64,000 bases of DNA from Bacillota bacterium (GCA_021768085.1 JAETOJ010000010.1:20513-84512), one strand, 5' to 3'. Counted from the stretch's first letter, positions 47,963 through 57,377 are shown. Made by a program: numbers and translations. The notes: generated by a model from the sequence alone, not told the origin.

Positions 47963-48970
47963 TCCCTTGGAGATGTCCAGGCTGGCCTTGGCGTTCAGCT
48001 CCCAGCCTGCCGTATGGCCCGCCAGGTACTCGTAGTAGCCCTGGCTGCCGATCATGGCGGCGTTGTCACCGCACAGGGACAGGGGGGGCAGCCACAGCTT
48101 GGCCCCGGCTTTGGCGCAGGCCCGCTCCAGATCCGCCCGGATGCGGCTGTTGGCGGCCACTCCCCCGGCTACGGCGATTTTATGATAGCCCGTCAGTCGG
48201 TCGGCCTCCATCACACGGGGGATCAGGGAGTCGGACACCGCCGCGGCGAAGGACGCCGCCAGATCGGGCAGACGCAGCTCCTCCCCCTTCTGCTGGGCGT
48301 TGTGGATGGTGTTGAGCACCGCCGTTTTCAGCCCGGAGAAGGACATATCCAGCGGGTGGTCGGCCACATGGGCCCGGGGGAAGGGGTAGGCGGTGTCGTC
48401 CCCGCCCTGGGCCAGCCTGTCCAGCGGCCCGCCGCCGGGGTAGCCCAGGCCCAGCACCCGTGCGGTCTTGTCAAAGCACTCCCCCGCCGCGTCGTCCCGA
48501 GTGGAGCCCAGCACGGTGAAGTGGGTGTAGTCGGACACGTCCACAATGGCGGTGGTGCCGCCGGACACGCACAGGCACAGGAAGGGGGGGGTTAGGTCGG
48601 GGTGGGCCAGGTAGTTAGCGGCGATGTGCCCCCGGACGTGGTGGACGGGGATCAGGGGCACGCCTAAACCGAAGGCGGCGGACTTGGCGAAGGACACCCC
48701 CACCAGCAGGGCCCCGATGAGGCCAGGGGCGTAGGTCACCGCCACCGCGTCGATGTCCCCCTTGGACAGCGCCGCCTGCCGCAGGGCCTCGTCGGCTAAA
48801 CCGGAGATGGCCTCCACGTGTTTGCGGGAGGCGATCTCGGGCACCACGCCGCCGTAGATGGCGTGCATATCCGCCGACGAGGCGATCACGGAGGACAGGA
48901 TCGTCCGGCCGTCCCGCACCACGGCGGCGGCGGTCTCGTCGCAGGAGGATTCAAAGGCCAGGATATTCAT
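47960..48970 (-). CDS. tsaD: tRNA t6A threonylcarbamoyl transferase TsaD
   Basis: A 336-residue ASKHA-fold enzyme that transfers threonylcarbamoyl to A37 of tRNAs decoding ANN codons. FESSCDETAAAVV, the metal-binding HHVRGHIAANYL and SGGTTAIVDV are family marks, and the C-terminal GGVAANSRIRADLE is typical. Its ATG overlaps the stop of the acetyltransferase gene upstream (ATGA). TsaB and TsaE genes are not in the window; rimI is upstream in the same run, a frequent partner order. Confidence 0.97.
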   Translation of the reverse strand: MNILAFESSCDETAAAVVRDGRTILSSVIASSADMHAIYGGVVPEIASRKHVEAISGLADEALRQAALSKGDIDAVAVTYAPGLIGALLVGVSFAKSAAFGLGVPLIPVHHVRGHIAANYLAHPDLTPPFLCLCVSGGTTAIVDVSDYTHFTVLGSTRDDAAGECFDKTARVLGLGYPGGGPLDRLAQGGDDTAYPFPRAHVADHPLDMSFSGLKTAVLNTIHNAQQKGEELRLPDLAASFAAAVSDSLIPRVMEADRLTGYHKIAVAGGVAANSRIRADLERACAKAGAKLWLPPLSLCGDNAAMIGSQGYYEYLAGHTAGWELNAKASLDISKG

Positions 48971-50076
48971 TCAGCCCCACGCTCCTTATCTTTCCGGATC
49001 TCAAAGTGCTCTCCGTACACCTGTTCCTCCCGGATCACGTCATAGTCATAGCCGGGGAAATCCTTCCGAAGGGTGACGGTGTTCAGGCAGTCATAGCCCA
49101 GGCGGCGGTACAGCCGGATGGCCCGCTCGTTCCGGGCCGCCGCCTCGAGATACATGGACTGGGAATGCTGCCGCACCATGGCCTCCGCCAGCCGGACGGC
49201 CTGACTGCCGATGCCCCGGCCCTGGTATTCCGGCAGGACGAACAGATCTTCCAGCCAGTCGATCTCCCCGCCCCGGCTGCCCAGGTGGAGCAGGCCCACG
49301 GCGGCCTCATCCAAGGTGATGAAGTACAGCTTGTGCCCCTTGCCGCTCCAAACGCGCAGGTCGCCCTTGGCCTCCTCCTCCGTCTGGTGGTAATGGTTGT
49401 GGGCCAGCCAGAAGCCCTGGATGAGCATCACAGCCTCCCCTTCCCGGCTCTCCTCGTAGTTCACCAGGGAGGGGAACGCCTCCTCCACCCACTCCGGCGC
49501 GGGCTTTACCGCTTCGCCGGGTTTCAGCGGGAGCTGGATGTACCGCTCAAAATGGGCGGGGGAGAAATACCCGGCGTACACCCCTCGGTGGAGGGCCTCC
49601 ACCTTCCGGTCGTCCGTCTCCGGGCCCCGGTAGAGGCAGTGGAAACGCACCCCGAACAGGGCGCACTCATAGTCCAGCACCCGAAAGCCGTTGCGCTCGT
49701 AGAAGGCGATCCGGCGGCGGCGCAGGTCGTTTTCCTCCGGGGAAGCCGACCGGTCGGGGGCCTCGGCCTCCCCGAACAGCTGGCCGTACCGCGTCCCCAG
49801 CAGGGACAGGATTTTGGTGCCCAGCCCGCCGTTGCGCTTCCCCCGCAGCACCCCCAGGTATTCCAGCAGGGCCCCCTCCCGGCCCTCGGGCAGCCACAGC
49901 AGGGCGTAGCCCAGGGGCTGGCCGTCCTCAGTGATCAGCAGGGGGTCGTACCGGCCCATGTCCATCAGCCGCAGCATGGCCCGCAACGGCTTCAGTTCCG
50001 CCTTGGGAAAGTCGGCGGTCATCTCGTTCCGGTAGAGGGCGGTAAGCTCCTCTCGATTCATCAGCTTCAGTTCCAT
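48967..50076 (-). CDS. Double GNAT acetyltransferase-like protein
   Basis: A 369-residue protein with two GNAT folds. The N-terminal one (about 1-170) is degenerate, with LGVLRGKRNGGLGTKIL at the acetyl-CoA loop. The C-terminal one (about 200-340) has LFVLPEYQGRGIGSQAVRLAE, a good motif A. The substrate is unknown. It overlaps tsaD by 4 bp and follows rimI by 38 bp, in which a half copy of a palindromic repeat is inserted. A fusion of two acetyltransferase domains in a tsaD operon is not common. Confidence 0.8.
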   Translation of the reverse strand: MELKLMNREELTALYRNEMTADFPKAELKPLRAMLRLMDMGRYDPLLITEDGQPLGYALLWLPEGREGALLEYLGVLRGKRNGGLGTKILSLLGTRYGQLFGEAEAPDRSASPEENDLRRRRIAFYERNGFRVLDYECALFGVRFHCLYRGPETDDRKVEALHRGVYAGYFSPAHFERYIQLPLKPGEAVKPAPEWVEEAFPSLVNYEESREGEAVMLIQGFWLAHNHYHQTEEEAKGDLRVWSGKGHKLYFITLDEAAVGLLHLGSRGGEIDWLEDLFVLPEYQGRGIGSQAVRLAEAMVRQHSQSMYLEAAARNERAIRLYRRLGYDCLNTVTLRKDFPGYDYDVIREEQVYGEHFEIRKDKERGAE

Positions 50077-50092
50077 AGGTTCCTCCGTCTGC

Positions 50093-50113
50093 AGGGGCGC
50101 GCATTGCGCGCCT
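50093..50113. repeat. Half copy of the palindromic repeat of 12973-13048
   Basis: AGGGGCGCGCATTGCGCGCC is a near-perfect palindrome and corresponds to the first module of the element between holB and ricT. Confidence 0.6.
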
Positions 50114-50114
50114 T

Positions 50115-50567
50115 TTATTCAGTGTCGAAGCTCAGGGTCATGAGAATCGCGTCCTCGCGGGGCGCGTCATAATAGTTTTTTCGCCGCCCCACCGCGGTAA
50201 AGCCGTGTTTTTCATACAGCGCGATGGCGGGGGCGTTGGATGAGCGCACCTCCAGCATGAGGCAGGCCAGGTGCTCCCGCCCGAAGGCGGTCAGGGCGGA
50301 CAGCAGGGCGTCCGCTACCCCTTGGCGGCGGGCCTCCGGGGCCACGGCGATGTTGTCCAGGTTGCCCTCGTCCAGCACGGTGGACAGCACGGCGTAGCCC
50401 AGCAGCGCGCCGTCCTCCCCCTGGGCCAGCAGGATGGCCACGGCCGGGTTGTCCAGCGCCGCCCGGTACACGGACTCGCTCCAGGGGTCGGCGGGGAAGC
50501 AGATCTGTTCCAGGGCGGTGAGCTGGGGCAGATGTTCCTCTGTTGCAGGTATGAGTTGAACGTTCAC
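50115..50567 (-). CDS. rimI: Ribosomal protein N-acetyltransferase RimI-like
   Basis: A 150-residue GNAT enzyme that acetylates a ribosomal protein N-terminus (S18 in E. coli) and is usually linked to tsaB/tsaD in Firmicutes. IAVAPEARRQGVADALLSAL is motif A, LEVRSSNAPAIALYEKHGFTAVG the C-terminal signature of RimI. A GGGAGG lies 5 bp before a GTG start. The C-terminus YDAPREDAILMTL is standard. Confidence 0.92.
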   Translation of the reverse strand: MNVQLIPATEEHLPQLTALEQICFPADPWSESVYRAALDNPAVAILLAQGEDGALLGYAVLSTVLDEGNLDNIAVAPEARRQGVADALLSALTAFGREHLACLMLEVRSSNAPAIALYEKHGFTAVGRRKNYYDAPREDAILMTLSFDTE

Positions 50568-50578
50568 GGTTACCTCCC

Positions 50579-50671
50579 GGGACGGCCTGCCAGGGCCGCT
50601 CTCTCTGGGCCAGCCTTAGGCTACGGGGCGCGGCGGCTGGCCCGCCGGTCCCGTCCCTGACAGGCCGTCCC
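50579..50671. repeat. Nested inverted repeat between rimI and the nucleoside phosphorylase
   Basis: The outer arms GGGACGGCCTGCCAGGG (50579-50595) and its near reverse complement (50655-50671) enclose a second pair, GGGCCAGCC (50608-50616) and GGCTGGCCC (50635-50643). The whole could form a cruciform or a long RNA hairpin. It has no T-run. Confidence 0.75.
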
Positions 50672-50696
50672 TCCGTTGGTGGTTTTTTGGCGCGTT

Positions 50697-51455
50697 TTAC
50701 AGTCGGGAGGCCACCTCCAGGGCTACCCGCAGGTGCTGCTCGTAGCCGGATACGGGCACCTTTCCCATGGTGCGGGGATCCCAGGCGTCCCCGTCCAGGC
50801 TATCCTCGGCGTAGAGAAACTGGTACACCTCTGCGCCCCGGAACTGGGCCACCGCCATGGCGGAGGCGCACTCCATATCCACGGCGATGCAGCCGTCCGC
50901 TTTGCGTTTCTCCATGTTGTTCCGGGTCTCCCGGTAGAAGGCGTCCGTGGTCCACACACGGCCCTTTACGTAGGGAAGGCGGAGCTGGTCGAAGATCTCG
51001 CCCAAGCGTTCCGCCGTGGGGATATCCACATAGTCGCCCACGGGCAGATAGTGGTAGCTGGTGCCCTCGTCCCGGTAGGCCTGGGTGGGCAGGATGAAAT
51101 GGCCCGCCGCCAGAGCGGAATCCAGCACGCCGCAGGCGCCGTAAAGCAGCACCTTTTTCGCCCCCATGGCCAGCGTCTCCTCCAGCAGGCCCGCCGTGCC
51201 CGCGCCGCCGATGAGGGTCTGGAAGATGCCGATGCTCCGGCCGTTCCAGTTCAGTTTATAGACCGGGATATCCCGGCCCTCCCGGAGGGTGGCAATGACC
51301 TCTGTGGGGCAGACGTGCCCCAACACCTGGAAAGTTTCTTCCTTGAAGGTCATGATGACCGTCTCTGGAAAGGCTTCCACCGAATGAAACGACCTCTGTA
51401 GTTCAAATTTTACGATTTCCTCGGAATCGGGGTCAAAGGTGTCAAATAGGCTCAT
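50697..51455 (-). CDS. Nucleoside phosphorylase (uridine-phosphorylase-like)
   Basis: A 252-residue enzyme of the purine/uridine phosphorylase family. GGAGTAGLLEETLAMGAKKVLLYGACG (landmark only), TTDAFYRETR and VDMECASAMAVAQFRG, with the catalytic MEC Glu, are clear. It splits nucleosides with phosphate to release the base. Substrate is probably uridine or a purine nucleoside, but this is not fixed. GGGAGGGATTT precedes the ATG. It lies 13 bp downstream of polA on the same strand, so the two may share a transcript. Confidence 0.88.
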   Translation of the reverse strand: MSLFDTFDPDSEEIVKFELQRSFHSVEAFPETVIMTFKEETFQVLGHVCPTEVIATLREGRDIPVYKLNWNGRSIGIFQTLIGGAGTAGLLEETLAMGAKKVLLYGACGVLDSALAAGHFILPTQAYRDEGTSYHYLPVGDYVDIPTAERLGEIFDQLRLPYVKGRVWTTDAFYRETRNNMEKRKADGCIAVDMECASAMAVAQFRGAEVYQFLYAEDSLDGDAWDPRTMGKVPVSGYEQHLRVALEVASRL

Positions 51456-51468
51456 GAAAAATCCCTCC

Positions 51469-54153
51469 CTAATGGGCGTCCGCCCAAGTGCGGCCCGCCT
51501 TGGCGTCCGCCACCAGCGGCACCGACAGCGCCGCTACCCCCTCCATCTCCTCCTGGAGCAGGGCCTTTACCTGCTCCGCCTCGCCCTCGGGGCACTCCAC
51601 GATCAGCTCGTCGTGGACTTGCAGGACGAGGCGGGCTTCCAGCCCCTCGGCACGTAGCCGGGCGTCCACCTTGATCATGGCCAGCTTGATGATGTCCGCC
51701 GCTGTGCCCTGGATGGGCATGTTCAGCGCCACCCGCTCCCCAAAGGATCGGGTGTTGAAGTTGGAGCTTTTCAGCTCCGGCAGCCAGCGGCGGCGGCCGT
51801 AGAGGGTGGACACAAAGCCGTCCTCCCGGCCACGCTCCACCACCCGGGACATATAGGCGCGGACGCCGGAGTAGTGCTCAAAATACTTCTCCATATACTC
51901 CTTGGCCTGGGCCACGGTGACGTGGATATCCTCCGACAGGGAGTAGGCGGAGATGCCATACACAATGCCGAAGTTGACGGCCTTGGCGGCCCGGCGCAGC
52001 TCCGGGGGCACTGCGTCCTGGGGCAGGGAGAACACCTGGGAGGCAGTGACGGTGTGGATGTCTACCCCGGAGTTGAAGCCGTCGATCATGGCCTGATCCC
52101 CGGACATATGGGCCAGCAGCCGCAGCTCGATCTGGGAGTAGTCCGCGTCCACCAGCACCCTGCCCCTGGGGGCCACAAACATCTTCCGCATCTCCGCGCC
52201 CAAGGGGGTGCGCACGGGGATGTTCTGCAAATTCGGCTCGGTGGAGGACAGCCGCCCGGTGGCGGTGACCGTGTTTTGGAAGCTGGTGTGGATCCGCCCG
52301 TCGGCGGCGATGACCTTGCCCAGCCCCTCCACATAGGTGGAGTTCAGCTTGGTGAGTTGGCGGTAGTCCAGCACCGCCCCCACGATCTCGTGCTGGGGAC
52401 GCAGCTTTTCCAGCACGTCCACGTTGGTAGACCAGCCGGTTTTCGTCTTTTTCACCGGGGGCAGGCCCAGCTTGTCGAACAGGATGTGGCCCAGCTGCTT
52501 GGGGGAGAGGATGTTGAATTCCTCCCCGGCCAGGCGGTAGATCTCGGCCTTCAGCGTGTCGATGCCCAGCTGGAGCTGCTTGCCGAAATCGGACAGGGCC
52601 TGGGCGTCCACCAGCACGCCCTCCCGCTCCATCCGGGCCAGCACCGGGCACAAGGGCAGCTCGATGTCCGTCAGCACGGACAGCAGGCCGTATTCCTTCA
52701 GCTTGGGCTGGAACAGCTCGTAAAACGCCTCAATCCACGCCGTGTCCTCGTACCAGGCGGTCTGGGCCTTGAGGCCGTCGTCCAGCAGGGAGAAGGCCGT
52801 CTCGTCCTTGTAGGCGGCGGACTGCTCCACCTCCTTTTTGAAGTAGGACACCGCCAGCTTGCGCAGCTCATAGCTGCCTGCGGTGGGATCCAGCAGATAG
52901 GCGGCCAGCTCCGTGTCAAAGACGAAGCCCGACCCCTCAATCCCCTCATCCAGCAGGGCGCGGCACAGCTCCTTGACTCCGTGGGTCACTTTTTTCACCG
53001 TGGGGCCGAACAGCAACCCCAGCAGGGCGTGGTAGTCTCCCTCATAGGCGGCGGCGCGGATGTCGTACAGATACGCCTGTTTCCCATCGTCCTGGCTGAG
53101 GGACACCGCCACCCCCGCCAGATCGGGCAAAGGCAGGACGGCCACGGATTCCGCCTCCTCCCATTTGGGCAGGGCGTCTTTGAGACCCGCCTCGGTGAGG
53201 ACGGGCACTACGGTGACCTGAACCTCCTCCGGCTCGGCCGCTCCGTCCGCCCCGGCGGGGCCGGGGGCGAGCTTCAGCTTGTCGATGAGCTTGGTGAACT
53301 CCAGGTTCAGCAGGGTCTGGTATAAAACCGGCTCGTTGAAGGGCTGGCGTTTGGCGTCCGCCGGGTCGAAGCCCATGGGGGCGTCGCAGCGGATGGTGGC
53401 CAGCTCCTTGCACAGGCGGGCGCTGTCCGCCCCCTCGGCGAGCTTCTTCACCAGCCCGGGCTTGGCGGGGGTATTGGGGGCGGAGCAGATGTCCGGCATA
53501 TGATCGTAGAGATGCTCTACCGTGTGGTAGAGCTGCACCAGGGCCAGGGCGGTCTTTTCCCCCACCCCTTTCACGCCGGGGTAGTTGTCCGACGAGTCCC
53601 CCATCAGCGCCTTCAGGTCGATCATGTTGACGGGGTCAAAGCCGTACTCGGCCCGGAATTCCTCCGGGGTCACGTCCCGAGTGGTGGTCTGGCCCATGCG
53701 GGTGGACACCAGCTTCACGGTGGTGTGCACGTCCACCAGCTGGAGGGCGTCCTTGTCGCCGGTGACGATGACCGTCTCCCCGCCCTGGGTGGCGTTCACC
53801 CGGGCCATGGTACCCAGCAGGTCGTCCGCTTCCCAGCCCTCCAGCTCGTACCGGCGGACGTTCATGGCGTCCAGCACGTCCTTCAGCACCGGCATCTGGA
53901 CGGCCAGCTCCTCCGGCATCCCCTTGCGCTGGGCCTTGTACTCGGTGAAGGCCTTGTGCCGGAAGGTGGGGGCGCGCATATCGAAGGCCACCGCCAGCCC
54001 CTGGGGCTGCTCCTCGTCCAGCAGCTTGAGCAGGATGTTGAGGAAGCCGAAAATGGCGTTGGTGGGCAGGCCCTCCCGGGTGGACAGGTTCTGGCTGACG
54101 CCGTAAAAGGCCCGGTTGACGATGGAATTGCCGTCGATGACCATGAGCTTCAT
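51469..54153 (-). CDS. polA: DNA polymerase I
   Basis: An 894-residue repair polymerase. The N-terminal 5'-3' exonuclease (1-290) has AFYGVSQNLSTREGLPTN (cited in part) and MGDSSDNYPGVKGVGEKTA. The middle 3'-5' exonuclease domain is degenerate (no clear DEDD set), as in Bacillus-type enzymes. The polymerase domain has VDADYSQIELRLLAHMS (motif A), RRAAKAVNFGIVYGIS (motif B) and LQVHDELIVEC (motif C). ATG 54153 follows GAGGTG; a GTG three codons upstream is also possible. Confidence 0.97.
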   Translation of the reverse strand: MKLMVIDGNSIVNRAFYGVSQNLSTREGLPTNAIFGFLNILLKLLDEEQPQGLAVAFDMRAPTFRHKAFTEYKAQRKGMPEELAVQMPVLKDVLDAMNVRRYELEGWEADDLLGTMARVNATQGGETVIVTGDKDALQLVDVHTTVKLVSTRMGQTTTRDVTPEEFRAEYGFDPVNMIDLKALMGDSSDNYPGVKGVGEKTALALVQLYHTVEHLYDHMPDICSAPNTPAKPGLVKKLAEGADSARLCKELATIRCDAPMGFDPADAKRQPFNEPVLYQTLLNLEFTKLIDKLKLAPGPAGADGAAEPEEVQVTVVPVLTEAGLKDALPKWEEAESVAVLPLPDLAGVAVSLSQDDGKQAYLYDIRAAAYEGDYHALLGLLFGPTVKKVTHGVKELCRALLDEGIEGSGFVFDTELAAYLLDPTAGSYELRKLAVSYFKKEVEQSAAYKDETAFSLLDDGLKAQTAWYEDTAWIEAFYELFQPKLKEYGLLSVLTDIELPLCPVLARMEREGVLVDAQALSDFGKQLQLGIDTLKAEIYRLAGEEFNILSPKQLGHILFDKLGLPPVKKTKTGWSTNVDVLEKLRPQHEIVGAVLDYRQLTKLNSTYVEGLGKVIAADGRIHTSFQNTVTATGRLSSTEPNLQNIPVRTPLGAEMRKMFVAPRGRVLVDADYSQIELRLLAHMSGDQAMIDGFNSGVDIHTVTASQVFSLPQDAVPPELRRAAKAVNFGIVYGISAYSLSEDIHVTVAQAKEYMEKYFEHYSGVRAYMSRVVERGREDGFVSTLYGRRRWLPELKSSNFNTRSFGERVALNMPIQGTAADIIKLAMIKVDARLRAEGLEARLVLQVHDELIVECPEGEAEQVKALLQEEMEGVAALSVPLVADAKAGRTWADAH

Positions 54154-54240
54154 GGGGGACACCTCGCAATGATGTGTTGAATAAGTGGAAACTCTTTGCT
54201 GATTCCCGCCCCCTCGGGGACGGGAATGGACAGATAATTC

Positions 54241-54269
54241 AGTATACCACTTTTGGGGAAGATTAGCAA
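54241..54269 (-). promoter_or_regulatory. Promoter of polA
   Basis: TTGCTA (54264-54269) and TATACT (54241-54246), 17 bp apart on the minus strand. A GC-rich hairpin at about 54201-54231 lies in the leader. Confidence 0.7.
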
Positions 54270-54272
54270 GAA

Positions 54273-54302
54273 GGGCCGCCGTCTGTGATGGACGGCGGCC
54301 CG
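54273..54302 (-). terminator. Hairpin downstream of the DUF3788 gene
   Basis: GGGCCGCCGTC pairs with GACGGCGGCCC. The T-run is poor, so it may be an incomplete terminator of the pheST operon. Confidence 0.55.
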
Positions 54303-54335
54303 GTCAGCCGGGAGTTCTACGATTCGACGGCGACT

Positions 54336-54749
54336 TTACTTTCTGTTCGGCTTTCTTTTGATTCTCAGCAGTTTCATAAAATCATCAAACAAAGAGATAT
54401 CCACCGGCTCGAACATAATCCATTTCCCATCATGGTAAGTCTGAGCCCCGTCATATAGTTTTTGAACTTCTTTTGAGAAATTTTCCCGTTCCGCTTCAAA
54501 TTTGAGCCGTTCGTCTTTCCCCAAGATCACCATAAAACCCATGCCGTGCTCTTTTGCGTATAACGCGCACAGCGTTTTACCGCCCCGGCGGTATTTATAT
54601 TCATAGTTCCAAGCCTTGCCGCCTTTCCCCCACAAACAATCCATATCATATTGTTTATTGATGAAAGCGCATAGCTGATTCCATACATCATATAAAGACT
54701 TTCCAAGCAAGGCTGTTAGTTCTTCTGTGCCGGGTATCGTATCAAGCAT
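54336..54749 (-). CDS. DUF3788-family protein
   Basis: A 137-residue protein. TALLGKSLYDVWNQLCAF, CLWGKGGKAWNYEYKYRRGGKTLCALYA (landmark) and GFMVILGKDE match the DUF3788 family as I remember it; the function is unknown. It has lower GC than its neighbours (about 45%) and AT-rich codon choice, which suggests recent gain. AGGAGGG precedes the ATG. It lies about 18 bp after pheT on the same strand, so it is at the end of the T-box-controlled operon. Confidence 0.75.
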   Translation of the reverse strand: MLDTIPGTEELTALLGKSLYDVWNQLCAFINKQYDMDCLWGKGGKAWNYEYKYRRGGKTLCALYAKEHGMGFMVILGKDERLKFEAERENFSKEVQKLYDGAQTYHDGKWIMFEPVDISLFDDFMKLLRIKRKPNRK

Positions 54750-54766
54750 ATCGGCCCTCCTGACGT

Positions 54767-57283
54767 TCACCGCAGCACCGCGCCGCAGTCCTGCTCCAGC
54801 GTCTCGAGAATGGACTTCACGTCCTCGTCCGCCTCCTCGCCGGTGAGGGAGCGATCGTCCGCCCGGAGGGTCAGGTTGAAGGCCACCGACTTCTTGCCCT
54901 CGCCGATGTTCTTGCCACGGTAGATGTCGAACAGGGCCACGTCCTTCAGCAGGCCCTTTGCCCCCTTGCGGATGGCGCTTTCCAGCGCCCCTACGGTGAC
55001 CTCCTCGGCGCACACCACGGCGATGTCCCGGGTGACGGCGGGGAACTTGGGCAGGGGGGCGTACTCCGGATCCGGCCCGCAGGCCAGCAACAGCTCGTCA
55101 AAGCTGAGCTCCGCGCAGTACAGTTCGCCGTCCACGCCGAAGTTCCGGGCCGCCTCGGGGTGGATCTGGCCGAACACGCCCACGATGTCGCTGCCGCTGT
55201 AGACGTAAGCGCAGCGGCCCGGGTGGTAGGAGGGATCCTCAGTGCAGGGCTCGAAACGGATATCCTTGGCCCGGAGGGATTTGAGCACCGCCTCCACCGT
55301 CCCCTTCAGAGTGAAGAAGTCCATGCCGTCGCCATAGGCCCCCAGGGTGAGCACCTGGGCCTCAATGGCCAGGCCGTCGTCCTTCCCAAGGTCGTTCACC
55401 GCCTCCACCACCGCCTCGGTGAGGCCGGCCAGCCCCATGCCCTCCAGCTTCGCCTTGGAGCCGGCCAGGGCGGGGTCGTTGGCGTCCATGGGCTCGGAGG
55501 GAGCCTTGGGCATATAGATGCGGCCCAGCTCGTACAGCCATGCGGTCTTGTTCCGGTTGTTCCAGTTGCGGCCCAGCACCTCCAGCATGGAGGGCAGGGT
55601 GGTGGTGCGCATGATGGAGGTGTCCTCCCCCAGGGGGTTCAGGATTTTAAAGGACTTGCGGTGGGAGTCGTCGGGCTTCCACAGGATCTTGTCGTAGGCC
55701 GCAGGGGAGATGAAGGAGTAGGTGATGATCTCGCTGTACCCGCAGGCGCGGCACACCTCGCCCAGCTTGTTCTCCACCTTCTGGGTGGACGACCAGCCCC
55801 CCTGGGTGGTTTGACCCCGCATGAGGGTGGAGGGGATGTTGTTGTAGCCGTGGAACCGGGCGACCTCCTCCGCCAGATCCGCCATGCGGCGCACGTCGCC
55901 CCGCCAGGAGGGGACGGTGACCTGATTCCCCTCCACGGCGAAGTCCAGCTTGCGGAGGATGCGGAGCATCTCGTCCTCCGGCACGTCGGTGCCCAGCAGG
56001 GCGTTGATCTTGTCCGGCTCCAGGGTGAGCACGGCGGGCTGGGGGACGAAGTTCAGCAGGTCGATGACGCCGTCCACCACCTGGCCCGCGCCTAAAAGTT
56101 CCACCAGCTCACAGGCCCGGTTGACGGCGGGCAGGGTGTTCATGGGATCCAGGCCCTTCTCAAACTTGGCCGACGCCTCGGTGCGCATACCCAGGGCCAG
56201 TGCCCCCTTGCGGATGCAGGTGCCGTCGAAGCAGGCGGACTCGAACACCACGTCGGTGGTGTCGGCCACGATCTCGGAGTTCAGGCCGCCCATGATGCCC
56301 GCAAGGCCCACCGCCCGACCCTCGTCGGCGATGACCAGGTGGTTGGCGTTGAGCGTGTGCTCCTTGCCGTCCAGGGTGGTGAGCTTCTCGCCCTCAGAGG
56401 CGCGGCGGACGATGATTTTCCCGCCGTTGACGTAGCGGTAGTCGAAGGCGTGCATGGGCTGGCCGTACTCCAGCATGACGTAGTTGGTGATGTCCACGAT
56501 GTTGTTGATGGGCCGCACCCCCATGGCCCGCAGCCGTTCCCGCATCCACTTGGGGGAGGGGGCGATCTTCACATTGCGCACCATCCGGGCGGTGTATCGG
56601 GGCACCAGATCGGCGTCGGGGGTCTCCACGTCCAGCAGGTCGGTGAGCACGCCGTCGGCGCCGCCCTTCACCTCGGGGGTGTGGAGGGTCAGCGGCTTGT
56701 CAAAGGTGGCCGCCGCCTCCCGGGCCAGGCCGATGACGGACAGGCAGTCCGGGCGGTTGGGGGTGATCTCGAACTCCACCACGTGGTTATCCAGGCCCAC
56801 GGCCTCCCGGATGTCCTGGCCCACCGTCAGCTCCTCCAGCTCGGGGTCGTCGGACAAAATCCAGATGCCGTCGGCGTAGGCGGCGGGGAAGTCCCGCTGA
56901 TCCAGGCCCAGCTCGGCAAAGGAGCACAGCATCCCGTTGGACAGCTCGCCCCGCAGCTTGCCCGCGTGGATCTCCTTGCCCCCGGGGAGAGTGGAGCCGT
57001 CCAGCGCCACGGGCGCCAGGTCGTTTTCCTTCACGTTCTGAGCCCCGGTGACGATTTGGATGGGCTGGCCCTGGCCCGCGTCCACCTGACAGATCCACAT
57101 ATGATCGGAGTTGGGATGGCGCACCAGGGAGAGCACCCGGCCCACCACAACGCGGGAGATCTCAGCGCCCTCCACGCAGACGCCCTCCACCTTGGAGCCG
57201 GAGAGGGTCATGGCCTCGGCGAATTCCCGGTCGGGGATATCTATGGTTACAAACTCATTGAGCCATTTTCGGGATAGATTCAT
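54767..57283 (-). CDS. pheT: Phenylalanyl-tRNA synthetase beta subunit
   Basis: An 838-residue beta chain of the (alpha-beta)2 synthetase. In order: the N-terminal tRNA-binding OB fold, the B3/B4 editing domain with GIMGGLNSEI, the B5 part (ADLAEEVARFHGYNNIPST, cited in part), the catalytic-like core, and the C-terminal anticodon-binding FDX-ACB domain with AVTRDIAVVC. The length is normal for the bacterial form. AGAGGGG lies upstream of the ATG. It is downstream of pheS by 115 bp. Confidence 0.97.
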   Translation of the reverse strand: MNLSRKWLNEFVTIDIPDREFAEAMTLSGSKVEGVCVEGAEISRVVVGRVLSLVRHPNSDHMWICQVDAGQGQPIQIVTGAQNVKENDLAPVALDGSTLPGGKEIHAGKLRGELSNGMLCSFAELGLDQRDFPAAYADGIWILSDDPELEELTVGQDIREAVGLDNHVVEFEITPNRPDCLSVIGLAREAAATFDKPLTLHTPEVKGGADGVLTDLLDVETPDADLVPRYTARMVRNVKIAPSPKWMRERLRAMGVRPINNIVDITNYVMLEYGQPMHAFDYRYVNGGKIIVRRASEGEKLTTLDGKEHTLNANHLVIADEGRAVGLAGIMGGLNSEIVADTTDVVFESACFDGTCIRKGALALGMRTEASAKFEKGLDPMNTLPAVNRACELVELLGAGQVVDGVIDLLNFVPQPAVLTLEPDKINALLGTDVPEDEMLRILRKLDFAVEGNQVTVPSWRGDVRRMADLAEEVARFHGYNNIPSTLMRGQTTQGGWSSTQKVENKLGEVCRACGYSEIITYSFISPAAYDKILWKPDDSHRKSFKILNPLGEDTSIMRTTTLPSMLEVLGRNWNNRNKTAWLYELGRIYMPKAPSEPMDANDPALAGSKAKLEGMGLAGLTEAVVEAVNDLGKDDGLAIEAQVLTLGAYGDGMDFFTLKGTVEAVLKSLRAKDIRFEPCTEDPSYHPGRCAYVYSGSDIVGVFGQIHPEAARNFGVDGELYCAELSFDELLLACGPDPEYAPLPKFPAVTRDIAVVCAEEVTVGALESAIRKGAKGLLKDVALFDIYRGKNIGEGKKSVAFNLTLRADDRSLTGEEADEDVKSILETLEQDCGAVLR

Positions 57284-57317
57284 ATATAAAACCCCTCTTA
57301 TTTATAAAATAGTAGGA

Positions 57318-57377
57318 GCGAAACGCAGTTTCGCGGTTAAAGTTCTTTTTAGTTCTTTTTCTTTCAAGAAAAAGAAC
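57318..57377. repeat. Two hairpins in the pheS-pheT gap
   Basis: GCGAAAC and GTTTCGC (57318-57334) form one small hairpin. GTTCTTTTTCTT (57352-57363) and AAGAAAAAGAAC (57366-57377) form a perfect 12-bp hairpin with a 2-nt loop. The second matches a run that I remember as repeated downstream of genes in Oscillospiraceae genomes. Confidence 0.75.
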
